Shown here: positions 1-11,650 of the stretch, piece by piece | Numbering within the stretch: the first letter of the stretch is position 1 | Layout: the number at the start of each line of letters is the position of its first letter | Notes under the pieces: model-generated | The model's database searches: none | What the model was told of the DNA's origin: nothing | The model's input: only the letters and a program-made list of their open reading frames with translations | NCBI GenBank assembly: GCA_013399115.1 | Contig: VXAA01004234.1 | Span: forward strand, 338,943-402,942 | Reading direction: 5' to 3' | Source: Anseranas semipalmata | Lineage: Eukaryota; Chordata; Aves; Anseriformes; Anseranatidae | DNA: 64,000 nucleotides | Program-made: the position numbers and the translations under genes

Positions 1-1284
1 TTTTTTAGGGAGAGTTAAAGTCATTTTTGAATGTGATTGACTCCTGACTGAATTACAATATTTAGGCTTGTACACAGATGCTCAAGCACTTTAATGCCAC
101 GCTGTTCCACATGGCTTCCAGACTCAGATCTCCAGTGCATCCTACATCACATCTTCTGTTCTTGTGTGTGTCTTGCAGATACTCCACTGGATCAGTAACA
201 AAACTAGAGCCTGTACTTAGGCACCTGTATTACTCCACTGATGTCAAATAGCACAGTGCAAAATGCAATACAAATACAAGGTAAACCTCCCAATGACATT
301 TAATTTCTACCAGTGATTTGTTATAGTTTATTAAAAAAAATCTGTAGGTGTATATGCATAACTATATTTTTTCCTCCAATCTACCATAAATTACACTGCA
401 TGTCAATTTTCATAATACAGATTTATTTGTTTTTGTAAGTAAAAGTTGGATTAATCTCATTTAATTTTGAGACAAAATGTTACGTATAGTTGATCAGAGC
501 TCATCACTCTGAAGTCTTTGTATATTTAATGGGCAGGAGTAGCCACCTTCAAAAGGCAATTTTCTTCACCTTTTAAAGATTTACTTCAGGATGAGAAAAT
601 TCACACTCCAAAAGTATTTGTCCCCTTTTGACAGTGGAGAAGGATTTCTGTGACTAATCTTTGCACAGAGAGTTACCTTGCAAAGATTTACTTTCAGTCA
701 AATGAATCTCACTCTTAATGTCTGATAAAACAAGGTTGCCAGAATGATTGAAAGATTATCAGGAAATCCAGAAGAACTGTAGCAACAGGCAGAGGTACCA
801 GAACTTGTTTTACATTTGGTTGGATCCTGGAAGCACAGAGGGCCTGGAATGACAGATGAGCATAGTGAAGTATAGGCATGTCTCAGTGGAAACACTCTTC
901 TTCATATGCTGATAATAAGCCTTGGGATGTCTGAAGGCCAGTTTTTGGGCAGACAACCACTTCTCTGACTTTTTGGTTTATGAAATGTCCAGTATCCCTT
1001 TTTAGAAGAACAGTAGAATCATTGCCAGATTTTAACTGCTGTCACTATAAAGAACTAGCTTTAAATTAGCACTATCCTTTTAGCTGAGTGCCATATGCTG
1101 TCTTTCTTCCTTAGAACTGTGTGGCCATGTCTGTCTGCAGGTGGTATCATTCTACCACTGGTATCATTTCTACCACTAGAGGTGGTTGTGCCTCAGAGAG
1201 CAGAAGAGGTCTATTGCAGAGAAAAAAAAAAATCATCCTCGGGTTAAATGCACTGAGAGGCCAACATGTTAAGGGAAAACAAGT
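1..1284. other. single-copy AT-rich noncoding DNA
   Basis: No recognisable exon, RNA gene or known repeat is visible here. Open frames on both strands are short, and none has family motifs or flanking splice signals that persuade. The only internal structure seen is a short imperfect tandem duplication near 1143-1177. Confidence 0.6.
1143..1177. repeat. 17/18-bp tandem duplication
   Basis: The word ggtatcattctaccact (1143-1159) is followed directly by ggtatcatttctaccact (1160-1177). The two differ by one extra T. This is a local tandem duplication, probably from replication slippage, with no sign of function. Confidence 0.85.
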
Positions 1285-1653
1285 AGCTTAGAGAAGAGGA
1301 GACTGAGGGGAGGCCTCATGGCGGCCTGCAGCTTCCTCACAAGGGGAGCGCAGGGGCAGGCGCTGAGCTCTGCTCTGTGGTGACAGCGACAGGACCCGAG
1401 GGAACGGCATGGAGCTGTGACAGGGGAGGTTCGGGCTGGATGTCAGGAAAAGGTTCTTCATCGAGAGGGTGGTCGGCCACTGGCACAGGCTCTACAGGCC
1501 AGTGGTCATGGCACCGAGCCCGCCAGAGTTTAAGAAGCATTTGGCCAACGCTCTCAGACATATGGTCTGATTTTTGGATGGTCCTATGTGAAGCCAGGAG
1601 CTGGAGTCAATGGTCCTTGTGTGTTCCTCAGAATTCTATGATTTTATGATTCA
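1285..1653 (+). mobile_element. CR1 LINE fragment, 3' end, sense
   Basis: This is a 5'-truncated CR1 non-LTR retrotransposon. The sequence shows the end of ORF2: 'gagaagaggagactgagggg', then the 'aggttcgggctggatgtcagg' and 'gaaaaggttcttcatcgag' blocks that encode the C-terminal RFRLD-RKxFF-type motif. After these come the 3' UTR with 'ggagtcaatggtccttgtg' and a decayed tail, ATTCTATG then ATTTTATG then ATTC. Frames are broken. The internal wording (cctcacaaggggagcg, ggaacggcatggagctg) differs from the copy at 9.7 kb, so it belongs to a different CR1 subfamily. It is moderately diverged and is not coding. Confidence 0.9.
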
Positions 1654-4600
1654 GATAGGATAGCAGATAACTCATGGGTACGTTGCTGAAATATTTTGAG
1701 TTTAAAAAGGGACGAAAATTCAAAAATCTTGATAGGTGTCCAATATTTAGATGAAAAAAATCCCAAGCTTGTGCTACTCAATGACATTACATAAGTGCAA
1801 TAGTTGTATGAAAACAATAACAAAATGAAGACTCGGTATGAATAATATGTGATGAAGGTCACTGGGGAGTGGAGAAAGAGAATTTAATGAAAGTAGTTAG
1901 GTTAAACGACACCTTGTTTATGCAAATTAAATGTTTGAAGAAAAAACGCTCAGCAGAAATCTTGTCATCATCCCTCCACAGGAAAAAGCTGACACATTTT
2001 CTGCACCAGATAGTTTTTATGTTAGATTTACTAAGAAAATTTGTGGGCAAATGTATTTCATGCTGAATAGAAGAATGAATAACAAACTGGCATTAATTGC
2101 TAGTTTGCTGACCCCAGGGCCTTTTGAGACTGGGTTCATTGCTTACCTTCACCACAGAGTACTGTAGGTCCTTGGTCAAATTATTCAGTATCTCCATATA
2201 CAAGAGGAGTAGTAACAATCACATAGACAATCTCTTTTAATTCACTCGAAGTTTTGAAATCAAAATTGAAAATTGAATGTGAAAAGCTTTAATATGGATC
2301 AGTTCAAAATGGATTTGAGTATTTTTTTTTTAATTTTGAGAAACAGATTTTTTAAAATAAATATTAATTCTAATAAAATACTTACATTTCAATACTTTTT
2401 TTTTTTTTAATGATCCATTTACAAAACATTCTTGTGATCACAAATCTGCAGTTTTATGCAAAATATACAGACCAGAAAACATGGGAGATATTCTGTTGTG
2501 TGACTTTTTCTTCCCAGGAGTGAGGGCCATGTCCACAGGTTCTTAGTACCCAGTTCTAAGAGCTTCCACCTAGTAAGGTGAAAAAAAAGAAGTAATGGTA
2601 AGAAAAAGAAGCAAGGCTTTGCCAGTCCTGGCTCCATGTGGTTCTCACATTTCTCTAACAGTGTAAAATATCAGCATTGATCAAAGGACCAGAGTGACTC
2701 GACAACAAACAGTAGACCAGTTATGGGATCTTACAACATTTATCTGTTACAATATCTTCTGGGAAAGTTTAGTCCTGGAGTGAAATTTTTACTGCTTGTT
2801 ACATGTAGTTAAGGGCAAAAACAGTGCTGCAGCCTTGAAAACAACTTAGCCATATTCATTAGACAGCACAAGGGTGATCTAAGCACAGAATCGCTGTTTC
2901 TCAAGAGAAAGGGTGGGATCTAACATAGCCTCAAGGACACTTTTAATTCTGAGGCACAAACAGTTTGATGGCCATTAAACCTAACAGCTGGCAACACAAG
3001 GAGCCAGGAAGGAATTTGGAGCCAAAGAGTAATATTTCTGCCTTCCTGGGCTGAAGTGTGAGAGAGTTCACTGATACTGCACGTTGGATGTCCAACACAT
3101 AACAACAGCAACAGAGACACCAGCACAGTCACCCTCTGTGTCTTCAGCGTAACAGTGATGAAAAGTGAACTTGTTGCGTTATTGGCTGGCAGAGGTAGTG
3201 TTGACTGAGATGCTGAGAACATCAGCAAGGGTGACAGAAGAAGCGATCCTTGGGTTTGAAATCCTTATTTGGCAGATAACCAGCTCTGGTTCAGGCAGAG
3301 GGAAAGAGGGCATCCTGCTGCAGCTTGTGATGAGTTGGCTGCTTCTAACAAAGGTCTTGGGGATTAGGAGGTTATTCCATCAGAGCTTCTTTTTCACTCC
3401 AGCATCTGGTTTTGGTGACTGTCAATCACTATTTGGACCCCAAGACTTGTACAAGCCTTCACACATTATCCTGCTGGTTTAAACAGAATAAATAACTTGG
3501 AGGTCTTAAGGGGAGAGAGAAGCTGGTATTTTAGAAATGGCCCATGTCAGTGTCCAAACATGGTCTTCACATATTCAGTTCTAAGTCAGAGTTATTTATG
3601 ACAAACACGATTCCTACCTTCCCCACCCCTTCAAGGCCAGGTTGAAACATATCTGCAAGGTCCCCAGAGAAATTTCAGTGCTGCTGCCAGGGCTGTAGCT
3701 GCCTTGAGACCGTATACGAGCTTTCAAGTGTCAGTGCTGGTGGTAAGGAAAATAACACAGGATTACAGTTATTTTGTAGTCTTGCCTATAATGTCAGGAG
3801 ATACGTTGCAGAGAAGGAGGATTTGAAAGCAAAGTTCAAGGCCTCTTCTGGGTCCATTTCTCATTTCATTTGAGTCTGCTCTACACCACTCAGGCAGCAT
3901 AAAAGGGAGTTTAAAATGGGAAAAATTATGCTCTTGCTCACTCTAATGGCTTTTTGCACTACCAGAGAGGTGTCAAGAGGCCTTGATATAAATGAAAATC
4001 AGTTTTATCTGCTTTTATTCTTCCCTGGTCTGTACACTCAAAATGTTGATGAGCACTGGGAGGTGAAATCTGAAGAGAAGTCCACGCTTGCATCGAAAAG
4101 ACACCCATTTTCCATTTGATTATTATTATTATCTTTATTTAGATGCAACAGTTAGGGCTGTGAACAGAGAGGTGAAGATACGTGCTGGCAGGGAGCTCTG
4201 CAGCATTTGAGCACATGCTCTGCAGTAGAGTCTCAGAGTTTATCGCTTACAGTTAACCTCTGATTCAAGAGGAGTCCTGCTGCTCCTGAGGGAGAAAAAT
4301 ATCTCAGAAAGGAAGCTACCTACAAGTAGGAGTGCAGGCACACATATGTGTGTGCATCTGGGTATGCGTGAGCCTGGTGGATGTCTCTTATGCTCAAACC
4401 TTCACGTATAAAAAATGCAAAACATGACATCTCATAATATTTTCATATTGGGTAACTACAGAGAATATTTTGGCAAGGGTGCTTAATCTAAAATGTTCAA
4501 TTTTAATCAGCTTGAACTACGGTCTGTCTTTCTGTGAACTGAAAACCACCAATCAATTTTCCTTTATCTTTTTTTCTGTTTTTCTTACCCAAGGCAATGC

Positions 4601-4740
4601 CTTTTGTAAAAGGGTATTTATTTTTAATGGATTTTTTAATGAATTTTTCAGTCAAGCTATTAATAATGCCATTAATTATAGGCAGCTTGTATTAAAGTGC
4701 ATGCTGGCCTCTTAATCCTGACCCCCAGCTATTGGCTTGC
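1654..4740. other. single-copy noncoding DNA
   Basis: About 3.1 kb with no gene or known repeat that I can support. It has a T-run near 2396-2409 and several short open frames. The most gene-like is at 3916-4119 (+, 67 codons), whose first 22 residues are hydrophobic and resemble a signal peptide. It has no other support and I treat it as chance. Confidence 0.55.
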
Positions 4741-5100
4741 AGCTAATCCAGCCCGGTGCTTGGCAGCGGTGCCGGCCGCAGCCCGTGGCTGTTGGAAACA
4801 GGGGGAAGACGGGACTAAAGGATAAGGAGGGATAGGGAGGGGAGCGGCATTTTGAGTATATACTTTGCCAGAGGGGCTGAAGTTTAAAGCCAGATGATAT
4901 GTTAGTGCGGTGGGGATAATCCTGGAGATGTGGTGCCAGCACTTGGGAGGACCTTTCCCGGCGGAAGGCTTTGCTCTGCCTGAAAGCCCTGGCCAGTTTG
5001 ATAACCCCACAGGAGCCCCGCGCCGGCTTACCTGGGGCGGTTGTGCGCGACGGCCGCCCCGCTTCAATCTGCTTAAAAGATCGGGCAGACAGAAGGCCCC
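4741..5100. promoter_or_regulatory. isolated CpG-island-like block
   Basis: By hand count the 360 bases hold 88 C, 126 G and 20 CpG. That is about 59% G+C with an observed/expected CpG near 0.65, which passes the classical CpG-island criteria. The flanks are AT-rich with few CpGs, so the block stands alone. Islands usually mark promoters, so it could be the start of an unannotated noncoding RNA or a distant gene's alternative promoter. It could also be a CpG-rich enhancer. No TATA box, first exon or splice donor can be assigned. It contains CAGCTAATCCAG at its left edge (4740-4751), a word shared exactly with a block near 19.2 kb. Confidence 0.6.
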
Positions 5101-5225
5101 AGCCACATAATAGATTCCTTTCCCTTCCCCAGGCTGCTCATCTGACACGATTGTTACGAAAGTTGCTAATTATCGGCTGGTTGAAAGATAATCGAGGGGC
5201 CCCATCCTGTGCGGACAGAAGAGAG
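5101..5225. promoter_or_regulatory. candidate conserved noncoding element beside the CpG block
   Basis: This AT/GC-mixed block continues the CpG-rich region and keeps five CpGs inside AT-rich words (cacgattgttacgaaag, aattatcggctgg, gataatcgagggg, gtgcggac). Retained CpGs in AT-rich, repeat-free sequence often indicate constraint or lack of methylation. Conservation is inferred from appearance only. Confidence 0.35.
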
Positions 5226-5471
5226 AAACTCCTGTCATTAGGAGCAGGATCAGATCCAAAGAGTTTCCTGGCTTTGTGCATGGGTGTGCATCTCTGTGTT
5301 TCATTTTCCGGGGCAACAGGAGATGTTAGAGAGATTTTAAAATTCATCATTTGTGCCCCTGAAGTTTTAACCCTTTTATTTTAATGCATAGATATTCTTT
5401 ATTCCTGTACTGAGCTTTGTTTGCTTTGCTTTGTTTGCGCTGTAAATTTAAAAATATGCACATTCTGGGAA

Positions 5472-5812
<341 letters not shown>

Positions 5813-5830
5813 ATATATATATATATATAT
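5813..5830. repeat. (AT)9 dinucleotide tract
   Basis: Eighteen bases of pure AT directly follow the GAAA array, making a compound microsatellite. Confidence 0.95.
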
Positions 5831-6573
5831 AATATTATTCCTTTTCAAAATGTTTGTGAAACAAAGGATGGTGCATGTGCCCCGTTGCAGAGCTGTTTGT
5901 GGACCACTCTCTGCTTCTGCAGGAAGCAGGTTTCATATTTACGAGCTGGAGGAGGAAAAATCCTTTCTGCTGAAGATCAGGCACCCATAGAGATGTTAAT
6001 CTGATATTTTATGGTAATTAATTTGAGCATTTAAATAAAGGTTTTGGTCACTGGGTTTGTGAATGTTTTTTAAAAGGCAATAATGTGGGGTATGAGGCAG
6101 TAGCAAAAGGCAACTCCTCTTCAAAGAAACAGAAATATTGAACCTAAAGGAAGCTGGGGCGCACTGGGAAGAAAATGAACTGGGAGTTTATGTTGTTTAG
6201 GATTTTAGGTTTCCTTCCCCTATTTTATTTCTTGCAGCTATTACAGAAGTGTGTCTTAGGAAGGTGTTTGAACACTGGTGAGTGTTTGGGTGCTCATTAC
6301 TCAACACAGACTCTGGAAGGTTACAGAGCAAGGCAGTCTGGGTGCTCTGAGACCAGCTCTTCCCATGCCCAGCACCCATAACCCCCCCCACACACACACA
6401 CATACAGTCCTTCACCCTTTCCAATCACTGAGCAAGATTCTCAGCTATGGCCCCAAATCTGGAGCTTTCTCAGGAGAAAATGTTGGTGGGTTAGAGAAAC
6501 ATCTGTTGCCTTTGACATTGCATCCATCACCCACCATTATTTCTCTGTCCCTATCTGTGGCTTTGAGCAAACT
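5831..6573. other. single-copy noncoding DNA
   Basis: No gene or interspersed repeat recognised. A C-run followed by a short CA repeat lies near 6382-6402. Confidence 0.5.
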
Positions 6574-6671
6574 AGTGTAGTGGGAGGTGTCTCTGCTCAA
6601 GGCACAGGGTTGGAATTAGATGATCTTTGGGTCCCTTCCAACCCAAACAATTCTATGATTCCATGATTCTG
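6574..6671 (+). mobile_element. CR1 LINE 3' tail, sense
   Basis: A short, 5'-truncated CR1 containing only the 3' UTR: gggaggtgtctctgctc, ggttggaattagatgatctt, gggtcccttccaaccc, then the decayed octamers ATTCTATG ATTCCATG ATTCTG. It has no coding content. Confidence 0.88.
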
Positions 6672-7029
6672 TTTGTTTTCCAGTGGAAGAGCTCTGTGTC
6701 TCAGTGATCCCCTCTGGATCCAGTATCTGGTATTTACTTATGTGCATATAGGTATGATTTGAAGGACAGAAGAATGAGTTATGATATTCATCTGATCTTA
6801 ACACTATTTCTCTATCTTCTTTGTCATTCCTTTTTGTCAACAGATTGCTTTGACTGTAATAGAATACGAAGAATCAAGATGGTACAAATATTTCCCAGTA
6901 AAACATTAGCACGAGATTTTGTAACTGATATTCCTCAGTTTCCTCTCTGGTTTACAGCTTCTGTGTGTCTTTTCTTATTCACCAGTTTTCGTGCTTGCTT
7001 CTTGTCAAAATCAGAAGAGAAGATACACC

Positions 7030-7110
7030 AGTACAGCAGGGGGTTGGACTAGATGATCTCCAGAGGTCCATTCCAACCTCAACCACCCTGCAATTCTGTG
7101 ATTCTGTGAC
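7030..7110 (+). mobile_element. CR1 LINE 3' tail, sense
   Basis: A CR1 3' UTR remnant of about 80 bp: gcagggggttggactagatg, ccagaggtccattccaacc, then ATTCTGTG ATTCTGTG. Truncation to the last 100 bp or less is typical of CR1 retrotransposition. Confidence 0.88.
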
Positions 7111-9266
7111 CTCAGGCCTTATAACCCAATGGACCAATTTGCAAATCCAAGAAAATATCTTGGATAGTTGGGATAATTTCAGCTTTTTCCACAATTAGCC
7201 CCTACACTGATAGATATTTTGGCACTGTTGAGTTCACCGGTGCATTTGTACCTAATTTTGATATGAATCATGTATTTTTGAACGTTTTCCCAAAAGAAGT
7301 TCTGAAACTTTTGAGATTCACTTGCTGGTAGTATTCTCTCTGCTTACCAGTTTTTGGAAAGATCAGGGTTTTTACAGCTCTGAATGAAAGGGATATTAGC
7401 CTGTTATTTCTAAGGTCAGATTGAAACTGAGTTTGATCAGACAAGAATGAATGAATAACCATGTGTTCTGGCAAGATAACTGTAAACATATCTGAGAAAT
7501 GAGTATGATGGTCTCAGCAAGCTTTCCTGAGCAATGTGATTTTTACCATCAGAAGGTTATAAATTACTCAGGAATTTGTCATGAGGTAAAAATGGCCCAG
7601 TTTAGCTGCAACATTTGCTATCTTTCACTAAATACACATATACACATACATCTTTCTTAATGAAAGTGAGGACTGTGCTGACCGTCAGTGGCTTTAAATT
7701 TCAATTTGATTTTTTTCCCACTACCGAAAGAGTGATTTTACTAAATTTTATAGAGAAAAAAAAATGGATGGTGGGAATGAAACTGATTTAAATTAATTTT
7801 GGGAAGATTTCTGTATAACATAACTGGAAAGTTCCTATCCCAGGATTTCTCTCAGTTTGGGACTTTTATTATTTTTTTAGAATTCACACTAATTTACTAA
7901 GCTATATAAGTGAGTGCCTAGCTTTAAGGGTAAAAGGAGTTACAGGTGTGCTTAAGCTCTTGCTAAATTGGATCATGACTAATTTTTGTAAATCCATCTT
8001 ATTTCTGGCATAGCTCAGGAAAGCTGTCAGTCCCTGCCTGGTAAGGGAACCAGAGAGGCTTTCAGCACATTAGAGAGTTGTCTTTTCAGGTCAAGGCTGA
8101 GATGCAGTGAAAGGGAGGGAGGATTGCATTGTGCTTGCTTGACCTATCCAATATTTTATTTTTGGATAAACAGAGCACTGCAGCTTCCAGTTTTTTCTGA
8201 TCCATCAGTCTTCACAAAGACTGCATTCAGCAAATAGGGCACACAATTTCAGTACGTGCTCTGTTTCTCTTTCTATCCATCTCACTCATATCTTTTATTT
8301 TTGTAACCCTCCTCATGCACTACATATATTTAATTTCAGATCTCATTTGATTCTCTTTTTCCCCTTTCTGGTACATGAAATTAAAAAAAAGAAAAATGAT
8401 CATTATTGATTTCTCTCTACTTGACTCAGTGTGGGTCAAGGGTTTATACCCTTATACTGAAAATCGCCTTTTGATGGGAGCTGTTTAGCTGAAATCAAGC
8501 AGCTGGATCATGTACATTTGTATAACTCTATTAATTTAAACAGAGCTGCTCAGATCTATACCAGCTGAGGACCTGGCTTAGAGGAAAAACTTCTAAGAAA
8601 AAGTGTTCTCTAGCTGGGATAAGCAGTTTGGCCCTTAACAGCAAATTCATTTTCTTTTTAAAGTAAGAGCTAATACAGTGCAGTATCCTGAGCTGAAGTA
8701 TACTTTTCCCCTGGCATTTCAGTGGGAGCCAACTTCCAGAAGACTGGATTACACAAAGGAAATAGGACAAGGCAACAAATGCCGTGGGTTTACGGCTGCT
8801 TATGCATCCTTCACACACTGATCCAGGTTTATCAAAAAAATATAAAAATAAAATATTCAGTATTTGCCAGCCAGAAGGAACGAGCACTTTTCTTGCTGTG
8901 AATCATTTGTAGGCTATTTTCTCTGCCTGGCATGACTGCTCATGTCATTTGTTGGGAGTTTTTCTCCACCCTGACTGACTGATCTTTTCAAGACCAGCAA
9001 CAGTAATGACACCCTCATAGAAATAGTCATTGGAGTTAAAAATGGTGGGACTTTAAAGTATGGGGTAATCTTCACCTGCATGTGCCATATTGCCATGTAA
9101 TCTGTAAGTAACCCCTAACAGGATTCTTTTAAGACCATGAGGTGTTGCCTATTTTCCTGGAAAAGTTCAACGCCTGAAAAACTCTGCTCTGCACTGAAAT
9201 GCCATAGCCATGACTTGGAGACAAGACAGACACAGAGGGGGAAGGACCAGAATAGTAACATATTCT

Positions 9267-9299
<33 letters not shown>

Positions 9300-9734
9300 T
9301 ACTGGTGAATGTAAACTTTGGCTCTGGTGTTTCTGAATTTCCATCTTAGGCACAGATCAGAGTATTGGTGAGGCTCTTTCATACCTCAACAGGTACAAAT
9401 TTTAGTCTTCATGTGCCCTGCTGTTTTGCAGCATTTCTGCACATTCTCAAGCTATGATCACACAAGATTACAAGACAGTGGGGGAAAAATGCCAGATTTA
9501 TTTGAGATATCTACCTTCACAGGAGGTATTATTGCTGTCTTTTTTTCTCCTTTAACTACAGTGGGAATCTGCAGTGTTTCACTTACACATACATGATGAA
9601 GATCCATATTGGAGATAACTAAAAATCGGTGAGATGAATCTGACCTTTATTTTCTGGTCCTGCATACAGTTGGCTTGTGCTATGGCCCAGAATTCACATA
9701 TCTCAGGACCTCAATTTTCACCTTTGGAAGATAT
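7111..9734. other. single-copy noncoding DNA
   Basis: About 2.6 kb without a recognisable gene, RNA or interspersed repeat, apart from the TTTTG array at 9266-9298. Open frames on both strands are short and lack known motifs. Confidence 0.55.
9266..9298. repeat. (TTTTG)n microsatellite
   Basis: Five consecutive TTTTG units flanked by T-runs. Similar short TTTTG arrays occur near 10.9, 40.7 and 47.0 kb. Confidence 0.93.
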
Positions 9735-10680
9735 ACAATATCAATTGGTCAATGGTTGTATGTACAGGTGGAGGCTGGTGACAAGCGCTGTCCCTCAGGG
9801 GTCTGTCTTGGGACCAGTGCTTTTCAATATCTTCATCAATGACATAGATGATGTGACTGAGTGCACCCTCAGCAAGTTTGCAGATGACACCAAGCTGAGT
9901 GGTGCAGTTAATACAACAGAAGGAAGGGATGCCATTCAAAGGGACCTGGATAAACTTGAGAAGTGGGCCCATGTGAACCGAATGAGGTTCAACAAGCCCA
10001 AGTGCAGGGTGCTGCACCTTGGTCGGAGCAATCCCAGGCATGAGTACAGACTGGGAGAAGAAGTCATTGAGAGCAGCCCTGCGGAGAGCGATTTGGGGGT
10101 TCTGGTGGATGAAAAGCTCAACATGAGCCAGCAGTGTATGCTTGCAGCCCAGAAAGCCAACCGTATCCTGGGCTGCATCAACAGAGGCATGGCCAGCAGG
10201 TGGAGGGAGGTGATTGTCCCCCTCTGCTCTGCACTCGTGAGGCCCCACCTGGAGTGCTGCGTACAGGTCTGGGGCCCCCAGCACAAGAAAGATGTGGACC
10301 TGTTAGAATGGGTCCAGAGGAGGGCCACAAAGATGACCAGAGGGCTGGAGCACCTCTCCTATGAAGAAAGGCTGAGAGAGCTGGGGTTGTTCAGCCTGGA
10401 GAAGAGAGGGCTCCAGGGAGACCTCATTGCGGCCTTTCAATACTTAAAGGGGGCTTATAAAAAGGATGGAGAGGGACTCTTTACTCGCATAGATAATGAT
10501 AGGACAAGGGGCAATGGTTTTAAACTAAAAGAAGGTAGATTTAGACTAGATGTTAGGAAGAAATTCTTCACTGTGAGGGTGGTGAGGCACAGGAACAGGT
10601 TGCCCAGAGAGGTTGTGGATGCCCCATCCCTGGAGGTGTTCAAGGCCAGGCTGGATGGGGCCCTGGCCAACCTGATCTAG
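9634..10680 (+). pseudogene. CR1 ORF2 reverse transcriptase, C-terminal part, frame still open
   Basis: An open frame of 348 codons. Residues 1 to about 33 come from host flanking DNA read in frame; CR1 similarity starts near residue 34. Visible motifs are VPQGSVLGP (residues 53-61) and FADD (82-85), the Y/FxDD catalytic motif of LINE reverse transcriptases. Then come [20 protein letters not shown], the [10 protein letters not shown] block, [17 protein letters not shown], and the C-terminal [11 protein letters not shown] and [16 protein letters not shown]. The N-terminal endonuclease and the first half of the polymerase are absent, so the product cannot retrotranspose. The missing 5' end makes it a dead fragment despite having no stop codon. 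The start codon at 9634 is fortuitous; no promoter is apparent. Confidence 0.88.
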
Positions 10681-10784
10681 TGGGTGGCATCCCTGCCTAC
10701 GGCAGGGGGTTGGAACCAGATGATCTTCAAGGTCACTTCCAATCCAAGCCATTCTATGATTCTATGATTCTATGATTCTATGAT
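9735..10784 (+). mobile_element. CR1 LINE, about 1 kb, relatively intact
   Basis: The best-preserved CR1 in the window. It is 5'-truncated inside the reverse-transcriptase domain of ORF2 and runs through the ORF2 stop at 10678-10680. A 3' UTR follows (ggcagggggttggaaccag, atgatcttcaaggtcacttc), then four perfect ATTCTATG octamers at 10751-10782. CR1 inserts by target-primed reverse transcription, usually losing its 5' end, which explains the start. The open frame and the perfect octamers suggest the youngest insertion here. The left boundary is uncertain by about 30 bp. Confidence 0.93.
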
Positions 10785-10905
10785 ATAGATATGTGTGTGC
10801 TGCTACACATTTTTATTATATGCTATACACTGTGAATCTCTGCTCTAAAAACCATACGATTTTATTGTTATTTGCAAGCCAATATTCAATGATTACATTC
10901 TGTAG

Positions 10906-10936
10906 TGTTTTGTTTTGTTTTGTTTTTTGTTTTTTA
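10906..10936. repeat. TTTTG-rich simple repeat
   Basis: Imperfect TTTTG units followed by T-runs. Confidence 0.85.
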
Positions 10937-11486
10937 ATCTGTTGTAATATCCCCAAGAACAGGGGAAGAATGTCAAATATTGGCACATTAACTTTGTATC
11001 ACAGTGTCTGTGACTCTACCAAGTCTGAGATAATTTGCAGGTTAAAAATCATTTCCCTTTTACAACAGATGGAAAAATTTCCTGATTCTTCTCTATTGAA
11101 TGAGCTGTTGAAAGACCAAAAAGCTGTTGAAGAGATAAAAAAGATCAGAATAATTTGTTAAGCATTTTGACACTGTGCATGTCCAACCAAAGCTGTCTCC
11201 TTCTGTTGTGGAAGATAAGTGGCAGTGAACCAAGATCTGATAGTGACTCAGTATTTGCTTTGCCTGTGACTGGAAAAGACTTTCTGAGACTAAATTATCA
11301 TGAAAAGGGACTCAGAATAACAGAACATTTTCTTTCTTCACTCTTAGCTCTTTTTTTTTCTTTCTTTCATTTCTCCTTTTTCATTACAAGGGCTTAAAAA
11401 AATAAGTGAGATTCAAATGATCCATTAAAATCACAAAGCAGTATTTTCTGGCTTTAATGTACAGGATGCATCACACTTTTAAACAC

Positions 11487-11504
11487 TTTTTTTTTTTTTT
11501 TTTT
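11487..11504. repeat. 18-base T homopolymer
   Basis: An uninterrupted T18 run. Confidence 0.95.
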
Positions 11505-11629
11505 CTGTAACCTGCAAAATGTTCATGTGTTCTTGTGAGTGTGGATGGTGTGCCCAAAATCCAATCTTTCTGTCTAAGGTAACCGAAGTACAAAAATGTC
11601 AGGGCATGTCTAGGGCTTCTGGAATGTAG

Positions 11630-11650
11630 AATTCCTAGAAACTAGGAATT
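11630..11650. repeat. short perfect inverted repeat
   Basis: aattccta (11630-11637) and taggaatt (11643-11650) are perfect reverse complements around a 5-base loop. Too short to call an RNA gene. Confidence 0.7.

Noticed and set aside
3916..4119. 67-codon frame with a hydrophobic, signal-peptide-like start
   Set aside because: A hydrophobic start alone is common by chance in AT-rich DNA. No cysteine pattern, mature-peptide signature, upstream promoter or splice context supports it.
9718..10364. Antisense and out-of-frame open frames over the CR1 reverse transcriptase
   Set aside because: Shadows of the sense CR1 ORF2 frame, which carries all the recognisable motifs.
9735..10784. Possible host-domesticated reverse transcriptase gene
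   Set aside because: The 5'-truncated polymerase, the intact CR1 3' UTR and the perfect octamers are what a recent ordinary CR1 insertion looks like. No sign of host exons.
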